The notes beneath the pieces are model-generated. The model was not told the origin of the DNA and ran no database searches. It saw only the letters and a list, made by a program, of their open reading frames with translations. A DNA stretch of 64,000 nt from Babylonia areolata (taxonomy: Eukaryota > Mollusca > Gastropoda > Neogastropoda > Buccinidae), in contig NC_134899.1 of NCBI RefSeq assembly GCF_041734735.1, positions 7,378,149 through 7,442,148 on the forward strand, written 5' to 3'. A program made the position numbers and the translations under genes. Of the stretch, positions 47,107 through 54,059 are shown one piece after another; position 1 is the stretch's first letter; each line of letters opens with the position of its first letter.

Positions 47107-50013
47107 TCTCTCTCTCTCTCACACACACACATACACACACACACTCTCTCTCCCTCTCTCTCTCTCTCTCGCTTTCTCGCTCTCTCTCTGAATAGTTCTG
47201 CCAAAATTTTGTTTTTGTTGGAACAGCTTTTTTTCCTTTTTTTTTCATCTACACCTGAATGCACATTAAGGCATCTTGTGTTGTTTTTTTTTCCCATCCA
47301 CACCTGAACTACACATTTGTTTTTTCAGCCACAAGTGAACTGCATAATACAGCATCATGTTTTTTTTTCATCCATACCTGAACTGCACATGTTTTTTCAA
47401 CCACAAGTGAACTGCATAATACAGCATCATGTTGTTTTTTTTCATCCATACCTGAACTGCACATGTTTTTTCAACCACAAGTGAACTGCATAATACAGCA
47501 TCATGTTTTGTTTTGTTTTTCATCCATACCTGAACTGCACAAGTTTTTTCAACCACAAGTGAACTGCATAATACAGCATCATGGTTTTTTTTTCATCCAC
47601 ACCTGAACTGCGCATGTTTTTTCAACCACAAGTGAACTGGACATTACAGCATCATGTTTTTTTCATCCACACCTGAACTACACATTTGAGTTTCATGTTG
47701 TTGTTGGGTTTGTTTTGTTGTTATTGTTTTTTGTCCACACCTGAACTATGCAGTACAGCATAGTTTGTGTGTTTGTCATACACACCTGAACTATGCATTA
47801 CAGCATCATGTGTTTGTCATACACACCTGAACTACACATCAGAGCGGCATGTTGTTACTCCGCCCTGTGCAGGCTTACCACAAGGCCAACGACGAGAGGA
47901 AGCAGTACGTGCTGGAGATCAACAAAGCCAAGGCCAGCATCGGCCAGATGAAGTCACGGCATAGAACACTGATGGTGCCTGACCAGGAGGGGAGCAGCTC
48001 CTCCCGCACGTACAGAGACACCACCGGGTAAGGGTGTTGATCTTGTCAACCTCCACCTTTTCGTTTTGTTTTGCTAATTCATGGAACACTATCCCTGGCC
48101 ACCTGTTCATTTAATGATGATATCAACAATACCAACAGTTGATATTCTATTTTTAGTGAATCATGTGACTGTCATGATGGTCTGCATCACCTTTTTGCAT
48201 GGCTGGTAAGCCGCCGGCACCCATCACCATCAACCAACACTGACACAGCACCTCCCTGATGAAACTGTCCCAGAACATCAGCACTGGAGTGAAACAGGGT
48301 TGCATGCTCACTCTCATACTTTTCACAGTGGTGGTGTTACCGTGGCATGTTTTACTGGTGGAGGGAGATGATTCACAGCCAGTGGCTCTGCTTCCAGTGG
48401 CTGTGACCTGGGATGCTGACTGGGGCATTGATATCAAGCGGTTAGCAGCCATGGCATTTTGAGCTGTGAAGGTTCCCCCGAAACTGGAGTATGGCAGCCT
48501 ACATGGCGGGGTAAAAAACAAAACGGTCATACACGTAAAAGCCCACTCGTGTACATACGCGTGAATGTGGGATTTGCAGCCCATGAACACAGAAGAAGAA
48601 GAGCTGTGAAGGTGATTAGAACAGAGGGAGATGATGGAATGGCATGCATTGCTTCTGCGGCTGGCGTTGTGACCTGTCCATGTGTTGGATGATTTTAGTC
48701 CACACCTGTGGATTTGGGTGTTTGTTTGTGTGACAGTCCATGTTCTTGACTGCATGCACTCCACTTCCTGTTCACTGACTGAGGCTACACGTTTCTTGCA
48801 GTTCTGATCAAGCTCTGGTGTTGAAGCCTGTCGGAAAAAGCAGGTCAAAAGTTTTTGGTGTCTCCATTCTGATATAAAGGGGAAACAAAAAGGCATCGGT
48901 GATTGTTCTCATACTGAACCATGGCTAGATGCTGCTTAGGTCTTCTTCTTCTGCGTTCACTTGTATGCACATGAGTGGGCTTTTACGTGTATGACCGTTT
49001 TTACCCCGCCATGTAGGCAGCCATACTCTGTTTTCGGGGGTGTGCATGCTGGGTATATTCCTGTTTCCATAACCCACCGAACACTGACATGGATTACAGG
49101 ATCTTTAACGTGCGTATTTGATCTTCTGCTTGCATATACACACGAAGGGGGTTCAGGCACTAGCAGGTCTGCACATATGTTGACCTGGGAGATCGTAAAA
49201 ATCTCCACCCTTTACCCACCAGGTGCCGTCACCGTGATTCGAACCCAGGACCCTCAGATTGACAGTCCAATGCTTTAACCACTCGGCTATTGCGCCCGTC
49301 GCTGCTGAGGTCAATGGCCAGTTGTTTTAACTTCTCATTCTAAAGACTTTGTTGAAAGAATCACTCTGGACATGTGGAGCAGTGTAACAAATTAAGCACC
49401 TACTCATGCTGTTGGATTTGTACACATTTTTTGTGACACAACAAAGAATATTATTCTATGATGTGCTGGTAGAGGTCTGTGGACTACTTAGGGGCATGTT
49501 TGTCTGTTCATATTTTTACTTCTATATTCATGAGCTAGAACTGGCATCTTGAAGCAGGCACCTGAGTGTATGACTGTTTTTACCCTGCCATTTAGGTAGC
49601 CATATTCTGTTTTTGGAAGAGTGCAGGTTGGATGTTCACATTTCCATAACTCATTGAATATCGACGTGGATCACCAGATCTTTGATATGCATATGTGTGT
49701 GTACATACAGAAGGGGGATTTGGGCACTAGTACGTCTGCTCATATGTTGACCTGGAAGATTGGAAAACTGATTTATATCTTTAATCCACCAGCACTGATA
49801 CCAGGTATGAACCCTGGGCCTCCAGATTGAAGTCCTACACTCTGACCAGTCAGTTATTGCATCAGTTGTGTGCTCATTTTTGAAACAAACTGCCTGCTTG
49901 TTTGGTAGGTTTTATCTGTGAGCAGATGAGACCAGTGGGAAAAAGAAAGGATTATCACTTGGGGATTCATTATAGAGGGATGATGAATTCAGAATAACAG
50001 AAGATGGAAGTGC

Positions 50014-50069
<56 letters not shown>

Positions 50070-50201
50070 CTGTTTAATTTGTTGCATTTTATGTTAAAGA
50101 TACTGGTATTGTTTTTGTATGAATGTTGTTTATTTAATTCAGATGTCATAGATCTGTCAGTCTTAAAAAGTAACAAAAGTATATCTGTATGTATTTATGC
50201 A

Positions 50202-50264
<63 letters not shown>

Positions 50265-51896
50265 ACATCCATGTACACATCCATGTTTGGTTTATGTATA
50301 ATGACATTTGAGATGTGTGCATTACTACAGACAAAAAGCAAATGGTTCTCTCATTCAGGCACTTAAGCACAGATAAATTGTAAATATGAAAAACATTGAA
50401 CTGATGAAGAACCTATTTTGGGTAGGAAAGCATGATTCTGGAGGGGGGGGATGGGGGAATAGTGTGGAGGTTTAAAAAGCCTTTTTTTTCAATTAGATAA
50501 ATTGTGGAAAGCAAAAACGACATCTGTTGCATGTAAGTAAAAGATGACTTATTTTCAGGCTTAATTTTTCTGATGAGATAATCAAGCGTTTGAGATTTTG
50601 AAAATAACAAATACTATTTACGTCCGTGTTGTATATGGATAATGGGGAGATGTGCATGTCAACAACGCTTGTGACACAGTGACTCAAAATTGTTTAATGC
50701 TGAACACAAAAATCGGACAGAAGCAATCAAACTTCCTTGGAAGACTTCTTGTAACCTTGACAAATAACAACAAATATCAGTGCATTGTCTTCATGCACAT
50801 TTTTTGCACACATGTGAATTAAATGTGATACATGTAACAAGCGTTGCAGCTCTAATAAAAAAATATTTTAAAAAATTCAAACATTTAAACAGAAGTTTGT
50901 TGAAATGAAATAATAGTAGACAGTAACAGTAATGACAGTAATGGTATTTATATAGCGCTGAATCTTGTGCAGAGACAAATCAAAGCGCTTTCGCACCAGT
51001 CATTCACACGCATGCATAACTCTAAAACTGTAGAAACTAAAGACAAGGAAGGGCAGGCAAGGGAGGCTATTTTTGGGAAGAGGTGGGTTTTAAAGCCAGA
51101 CTTGAAAGAGCTGAGTGTGGAGACTTGACGAAGCGAAAGAGGAAGTTCATTCCAATCGCAAGGTCCAGAAACAGAGAAAGAACGGCGGCCAACAGTCGAG
51201 TGTTTGAATCTGGGTATGCGTAAACAGAGTGGATCCGAAGCCGATCGTAGTGAGCGAGAGATCACACAACAAACTGACCTGATTTCAAATATCTCACATA
51301 GCGCCGCTTAAACAATTTCGGACATTTAATTACCTGCTTTGAGAAAGTGGAATCTCCTACGAAGCGTTATCATAAATAACATTAAGGTGAAAATATAACA
51401 CACAATATAAGGAATGAATGTGCAATATAATATGTGATATGCTGAATGATAGTGCCTTTTGGGTTTACCATGTTGATTACCATTTTCGAGCGAATAATGT
51501 ACAAGGCTTTTAAACTGGTCTCAAAAAATAAATAATACCATGTCATGTGCATTGTGACATATTGCTAAATAGGCTGGACAGCTTGATAGCCATAAAATTT
51601 GTTCATTCGTTCATGTTTGTTTTGTCTTTTTGTTTGTTACCCTCTATACCCCAAAAGGGGTGAAAGCAATTTAAATCTTGAATCTCAATAATCAAAGAAA
51701 AACAGTGGTTATGAAATACAGAACAAAGAGATATAGTTACTGGGCAATACATCTGAAGTGATAACGCTTGTGACATGACTTTCATGCACTTTGCAGAAAT
51801 ATTCCTAGTGACCAGAGGATCATTGACCCTAAGAGAGGACCCATCAGGAAAACCGCCGGTGTAAAGAACCTTCCAAGTCTGGAATCGGAATACTGA
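32403..51896 (+). CDS. CCDC169: CCDC169 orthologue, complete coding region (long form 368 aa)
   Basis: CCDC169 is a small coiled-coil protein of unknown function. Seven plus-strand exons join in phase to 1107 nt including the stop (long form, 368 residues). Starting from the alternative first exon at 38902 gives 684 nt and 227 residues, close to the human length of about 214. Ordered matches to the human protein as I recall it: EGNEWKTRCESQ (human EGSEWKTRYETQ), LEREKKLLVSQ (human LEEEKKTLESQ), QESKAYHKANDERKQYV (human QESKAYQKINNERRTYL) and KRGPIRKTAGVKNLPSL (human KRGPVKKITRPNHLPEL). The middle is coiled coil and the C-terminus is basic. Divergent to SCLT1. Assignment is secure; which first exon is used, and the exon 5 acceptor, are less sure. 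Confidence 0.87.
33055..34044. mobile_element. Dispersed non-coding repeat, copy 1
   Basis: Its ends match those of 60066-60667: AACAAAGTGAGTCTATG and TGGTAAACTTTAACATT on the left, TACAGAACACTTTTTAACGA and CACAAGTGAGTCTTGAAGG on the right. The interior is longer and more diverged. No open frame. In CCDC169 intron 1. Confidence 0.6.
34530..34900 (+). mobile_element. LINE remnant, RT palm region
   Basis: FPHGSVLGPVLFV, then a decayed FAYDTRS in place of FADDTQL, then DIKSWMSDNMLKVNVTKL. These are the central motifs of an L2/CR1-type reverse transcriptase. It has in-frame stops and is only about 370 bases long. In CCDC169 intron 1 (long form). Confidence 0.72.
35160..35510. repeat. GT/GTT and AC runs
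   Basis: T/G-rich tract, (AC)n at 35324-35362 and (GT)n at 35476-35505, in CCDC169 intron 1. Confidence 0.8.
35520..36640. other. CCDC169 intron 1, no feature seen
   Basis: Unique sequence. A minus-strand frame at 35744-36079 (111 codons) shows no known domain. A short GT run at 36091-36108 and GTT at 36130-36150. Confidence 0.5.
36640..38050 (-). mobile_element. LINE relic interrupted by SINE A
   Basis: Minus-strand pieces in order: GTVLGHLLFLCFMNNLPQSV (about 37860-37800), then after the SINE DFLRRKLKNYSPESRRMA (about 37110-37050) and DYRSRDPGCVTGMLQE (about 36930-36880). Decayed by several frameshifts. Similar in type to the 26723 and 27480 remnants. Confidence 0.7.
37275..37633 (-). mobile_element. 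SINE family A, full-length copy inside a LINE relic
   Basis: (TTC)n tail on the left and tRNA-like head on the right, near-identical to the copy at 48943. Target duplication AGTGAGGTGGTT / AGTGAGATGGTT (37263-37274, 37634-37645). It splits the minus-strand LINE relic at 36640-38050. Confidence 0.9.
38051..38898. other. Putative promoter region of CCDC169 exon 1b
   Basis: Unique AT-rich DNA with a short (GATA)n run at 38805-38825. No TATA box near 38870. It ends in the YY1-like element. Confidence 0.4.
38899..38908 (+). promoter_or_regulatory. YY1-like initiator element over start codon
   Basis: AAGATGGCGG overlaps the start codon of exon 1b. In animals this YY1 motif typically sits just downstream of the start site of TATA-less promoters, often covering the initiation codon. 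It supports 38902 as a true first exon. Confidence 0.55.
38902..38966 (+). CDS. CCDC169: CCDC169 alternative first exon 1b
   Basis: An ATG at 38902 opens MAGGSFVSDEDGANPVQEQQ and then MG, ending at an ATGGG|GTAAGA donor in phase 2, the same phase as exon 1a. The ATG lies inside a YY1-type element, typical of first exons. The resulting 227-residue protein has the usual family length. I think this is a genuine second promoter, but no transcript is available to me. Confidence 0.65.
39694..39776 (+). CDS. CCDC169: CCDC169 exon 2
   Basis: It encodes EMLEQSAAELQATIEELEKY and CDLIENE, a coiled coil. The acceptor is a strong T-rich tract ending in AACAG. It joins in frame to both first exons. Phase 2 in, 1 out. 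Confidence 0.88.
39777..41025. other. CCDC169 intron 2
   Basis: AT-rich unique sequence with A- and T-runs. The stretch 40600-40735 may be the 3' end of an old retroelement, but I cannot name it. Confidence 0.5.
41026..41139 (+). CDS. CCDC169: CCDC169 exon 3
   Basis: It encodes NEWKTRCESQQETNQQLERQ followed by ILLLQSKVEDARLNVKE. NEWKTR.E.Q is the family's most recognisable block. Phase 1 in and out. Confidence 0.92.
41540..41584. repeat. AC microsatellite
   Basis: (AC)n run of about 30 bases before the G-rich minisatellite in CCDC169 intron 3. Confidence 0.85.
41690..42965. repeat. 55-57-bp G-rich minisatellite
   Basis: About 22 units with AAACTTGGAGATTGGGGTG and GGAGAGGGGGTGGAGGAAGG. Each unit has several runs of three to five G on the CCDC169 coding strand, so the intron 3 transcript could form stacked G-quadruplexes. 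Open frames on both strands are by-products of the repeat. Confidence 0.92.
43235..43318 (+). mobile_element. LINE 3' tail
   Basis: Ends AATAAAGTTTTTGAATCTTG followed by a (GAATCTT)n repeat, typical of a LINE 3' end ending in a short tandem repeat. No coding part remains. In CCDC169 intron 3. Confidence 0.45.
43745..43791 (+). CDS. CCDC169: CCDC169 exon 4
   Basis: A 47-nt exon encodes HKTPKDNRNSDNLSE after a split Ala codon. Acceptor TTTCTTCCAG, donor GAA|GTGAGT; phase 1 in, 0 out. Low conservation, polar linker. Confidence 0.78.
43805..44160. repeat. GT minisatellite with a fixed spacer
   Basis: Five GT runs separated by the same 24-base spacer containing ATCATCTTCATTACTTTG, then G-run and GA. 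It begins 14 bases after the exon 4 donor of CCDC169. Confidence 0.9.
44160..44816. other. CCDC169 intron 4, no feature seen
   Basis: AT-rich with GATAAT/ATTATT steps at 44410-44590; no gene or named repeat. Confidence 0.5.
44817..45213 (-). mobile_element. SINE family B copy
   Basis: Nearly the same as the copies at 3330 and 11135, inverted with respect to CCDC169. Head with TAACGCGTCCGCCTAGGAAG on the right, T-rich tail on the left. In intron 4. I could not see a clear target duplication. Confidence 0.85.
45252..45391 (-). mobile_element. SINE family C (5'-truncated tail module)
   Basis: On the minus strand it reads CTCAAGACCTGACTAAGCGC and so on, ending in a (ACTGAA)n tail. The module is shared with the far end of family D, so C copies look like 5'-truncated D-type elements. 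In intron 4, about 340 bases before exon 5. Confidence 0.75.
45665..45710. repeat. AC microsatellite before CCDC169 exon 5
   Basis: (AC)n run ending about 17 bases before the chosen acceptor of exon 5; it stands where a pyrimidine tract is expected. Confidence 0.9.
45727..45846 (+). CDS. CCDC169: CCDC169 exon 5, acceptor behind a CA repeat
   Basis: It encodes SNGRVVQQASPQTIKALERE and then KKLLVSQLRDLEWRMDQESK. The donor AAG|GTAAGG is good. The acceptor is uncertain: AG at 45725-45726 fits phase 0 but follows a CA repeat and an A-rich stretch, not pyrimidines. AGs at 45746-45747 or 45749-45750 also keep the frame and would trim seven or eight residues. Confidence 0.8.
45989..46118 (+). mobile_element. 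SINE family C, inverted partner
   Basis: Same module as 45252-45391 in the opposite orientation, ending in a (ACTGAT)n tail. In intron 5, about 140 bases after exon 5. The two copies could pair in the transcript around exon 5. Confidence 0.78.
46140..46594 (-). mobile_element. Old SINE family A copy with a nested SINE C and a CA expansion
   Basis: A diverged family A copy (head on the right near 46594, left end near 46140). It is interrupted by the 97-bp C element at 46251-46347 and by a CA repeat at 46387-46440 that grew inside the body. Confidence 0.7.
46251..46347 (-). mobile_element. SINE family C nested in SINE A
   Basis: A 97-bp C-type fragment lacking the middle of the module. It is flanked by a 10-bp duplication ATGGATCAGT (46241-46250 and 46348-46357) that interrupts the family A sequence. 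Confidence 0.8.
47030..47190. repeat. CT and CA microsatellites
   Basis: Alternating (CT)n and (CA)n runs in CCDC169 intron 5. Confidence 0.9.
47225..47862. repeat. About 70-bp minisatellite
   Basis: Eight or nine units with ACACCTGAACTGCACATG, CAACCACAAGTGAACTGCAT and ATACAGCATCATG joined by T-runs. It ends roughly ten bases before the exon 6 acceptor of CCDC169. Confidence 0.88.
47873..48027 (+). CDS. CCDC169: CCDC169 exon 6
   Basis: It encodes AYHKANDERKQYVLEINKAK followed by a basic, Ser-rich tail with SRHRTLMVPDQEGSSSS. Acceptor CCTGTGCAG, donor CGG|GTAAGG; phase 0 in, 2 out. Confidence 0.9.
48474..48600 (+). mobile_element. SINE family A, 5'-truncated
   Basis: Only the last 127 bases of family A, ending in (GAA)n, flanked by a perfect 13-bp duplication GAGCTGTGAAGGT (48461-48473, 48601-48613). 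In CCDC169 intron 6. Confidence 0.88.
48943..49300 (-). mobile_element. SINE family A, full-length copy
   Basis: Clear copy with the tRNA-like head at the right end and a target duplication GCTGCTTAGGTC / GCTGCTGAGGTC (48931-48942, 49301-49312). In CCDC169 intron 6. Confidence 0.9.
49555..49863 (-). mobile_element. SINE family A, old diverged copy
   Basis: The same order of blocks as 48943-49300 (TATGACTGTTTTTACCCTGCC, CATATGTTGACCTGGAAGAT), with many substitutions. Clearly older than its neighbour. Confidence 0.65.
50010..50268. repeat. GA and GT microsatellites
   Basis: (GA)n at 50017-50064 and (GT)n at 50206-50262, CCDC169 intron 6. Confidence 0.9.
50948..51265 (-). mobile_element. LINE C-terminal fragment (L2/CR1 type)
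   Basis: An intact 105-codon frame contains LRIPRFKHSTVGRRSFSVSG, WNELPLSLRQVSTLSSFKSG and FKTHLF, the standard end of L2/CR1-type LINE proteins. It ends near ATTTATATAGCGCTGAATCT. In CCDC169 intron 6. Confidence 0.82.
51797..51896 (+). CDS. CCDC169: CCDC169 exon 7 (last coding exon)
   Basis: It encodes NIPSDQRIIDPKRGPIRKTA and GVKNLPSLESEY, then TGA at 51894-51896. The KRGPIRK basic motif and LPSLE end match the C-terminus of the vertebrate protein. I see no obvious AATAAA soon after the stop, so the 3' untranslated end is not placed. Confidence 0.9.
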
Positions 51897-52464
51897 TGAG
51901 TGACTGTGCGCCTGATCAGATGCTGTCCATCGGAGAACTATCTCTTCGACCTCTTCTTTGTTGTCTGGCACGTGCACAAAGCATTCTGAAACACACCATG
52001 GGCTTGCTGAGGCACGCACACACAGCATGCATGTGCACAAACTTGCACATGTGCACATTCACATGCATGAACACATGCACAAGTCATGTATCTTACTGCC
52101 TTTATTGTTTGGTATTTACGTTTTTAAACACACACACGTGCGTGCGCGCGCACCTGCATCCGAATGCACACACACGTGCGGGCATGCATGCACACACACA
52201 CACACACGCATGCATGCACAAACACACACACACACACACACGCATACATGCAAGCACACATAAAGTACATTCCGCTCCCTTCCTTCTTGTCCTCAACAAA
52301 ATTATTTTCAGCATTCTCCTTCTTTTTTCACCCACCGGTGTCTGTGTCAGTGGTATTTGCATCATACAGATTGTCCCCCCCCTCCCCTCCTCCCCCATAC
52401 CCCCCTGCCCTCCGGCACGGCCTTACCTGGCTCGATCTGCTACAGTCCCAGCACCAGCCAGCCA
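51897..52464. other. 3' flank of CCDC169
   Basis: Likely 3' untranslated part, then CA-rich and CATG-rich DNA (51990-52260) and a C-run at 52375-52400. No convincing polyadenylation signal. Confidence 0.45.
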
Positions 52465-52517
52465 CAGTTTCTGTTTGTGTTTCTCACAGGTGTCACTGCA
52501 TTCAGACAAATCCTTAC

Positions 52518-52930
52518 AGTGGATTGATGGCCTATGGGTAACGCGTCCGCCTAGGGAGCGAGAGAATCTGAGTGCACTGGTTCGAATCACAGCTCAGCCG
52601 CCGGTTTTTTCTCCCCCTCCACTAGACCTTGCATTGTGGTCTGGACGCTAGTCATTCGGATGAGACGATAAACCGAGGTCCCGTGTGCAGCATGCACTTA
52701 GCGCACGTAAAAGAACCCACAGCAACAAAAGGGTTGTTCCTGGCAAAATTCTGTAGAAAAATCCACTTCGATAGGAAAAACAAATAAAACTGCACTCAGG
52801 AAAAAATATTTTAAAAATTGGTTTGCGCTGTAGTGTAGCGACACGCTCTCCCTGGAGAGAGCAGCCCGAATTTCACACAGAGAAATCTGTTGTGATAAAA
52901 AAAGAAATACAAAATACAAATACAAATACA
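52518..52930 (+). mobile_element. SINE family B nested in SINE D
   Basis: Complete copy with head TGATGGCCTATGGGTAACGC and tail ATACAAATACAAATAC. Removing it restores the family D module; a short TACA is repeated at the two ends. Confidence 0.85.
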
Positions 52931-53062
52931 TGCTGCATCACATCTGCTGGGAAGATGTCCTGACCTGCAGCATGACCCAAGGTGCTTAGTCAGCCCTGAG
53001 TGCCTGCATATAATAGCTGTTAGAGTGGATTTTTTTTTTTCAACATAATTTTGCAAGATGAC

Positions 53063-53195
53063 TTCTTCTTCTTCTTCTTCTTCTTCGTTCGTGGGCTGCA
53101 ACTCCCACGTTCACTCTTATGCACACGAGTGGGCTTTTACATGTATGACCGTTTTTACCCCCGCCATGTAGGCAGCCAAACTCCATTTTGGGGGG
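53063..53195 (-). mobile_element. SINE family A fragment nested in SINE D
   Basis: 5'-truncated A copy with a (TTC)n start on the plus strand, flanked by a perfect 12-bp duplication TTGCAAGATGAC (53051-53062, 53196-53207) inside the D body. Confidence 0.88.
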
Positions 53196-53509
53196 TTGCA
53201 AGATGACCACATTTATGTTGCCATCGGTTCTTTTTCCGTGCACCCAGTGTGAGCTGCACATGGGATTTTGGGTTTTATCATTTCATCCAAATGGTGAGCT
53301 GCACAGTTTAATTTCCCCGTCAACTTAGGAGAAAGGGCAAGACAGGATTCGAACCCAGCCCCTCACGGACACTGTATGAGCAGATAATCATCTTGACTAC
53401 AGTGTGGGAGGGAGCCACAGTGCCAGGACACCATGAGGTCACCCAGCTGAGTAGACCCTGCCTTGCTGCACAGTCACCTCGGTGGAGTTTGATTGTGTCT
53501 TTTCTGGTT

Positions 53510-53635
53510 CTAGGTGCTCTCTTTCTTTCTCTCTCTCTCACTCCGTCTCTCTCTCTCTCTTTCTCTCTCTCTGTGTCTTTCTCTCTCTCACTCCGTCTCT
53601 CTCTCTTTCTCTCTGTCCTTTTTTCTCTCTCTTTG

Positions 53636-53670
<35 letters not shown>

Positions 53671-53673
53671 CTT

Positions 53674-53704
<31 letters not shown>

Positions 53705-53775
53705 ATTTCTCTCTCTGTCTCTCTTTCTCTGTCTTTCTCTCTCTCTCTCTCTCTTTCTCTGTCTCTCTCTCACTC

Positions 53776-53808
<33 letters not shown>

Positions 53809-53810
53809 TT
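53510..53810. repeat. CT-rich simple repeat
   Basis: (CT)n with TTTC, TGTC and ACTC steps. Open frames here (Ser/Leu-rich) are artefacts of the repeat. Confidence 0.9.
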
Positions 53811-53867
53811 CATTATGTGTAAACGTCTGCAACGCAGCACTGTATCTGATACAGTGCCACGCCATTT

Positions 53868-53919
<52 letters not shown>

Positions 53920-54059
53920 CCTTCTTTCTTTCTTTCTAAACGACATCAACTTAGCACTTTACCTGAGGTACATATATCAGTGCTACCCATTTTATTCCTG
54001 TCTCTCTCACATTTCTTTTCTTCTTTCTTTATTTCTTTCATAATGTCTAAACGCCTGTC
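53811..54059. repeat. About 117-bp minisatellite, left part
   Basis: Two and a half units of the family at 57230-57990, with ACGACATCAACTTAGCACTT and CACGCCATTTTATTTCTCTC. The array is cut by the LINE at 54060. Confidence 0.85.

Larger units (their letters stand above)
52465..53412 (-). mobile_element. SINE family D hosting two later SINEs
   Basis: The tail module lies at 52480-52515 and 52931-53000, and the body and tRNA-like head at 53000-53050 and 53208-53412 (B-box GGTTCGAATCC). It is split by a plus-strand SINE B (52518-52930) and by a SINE A fragment (53063-53195). Confidence 0.72.
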
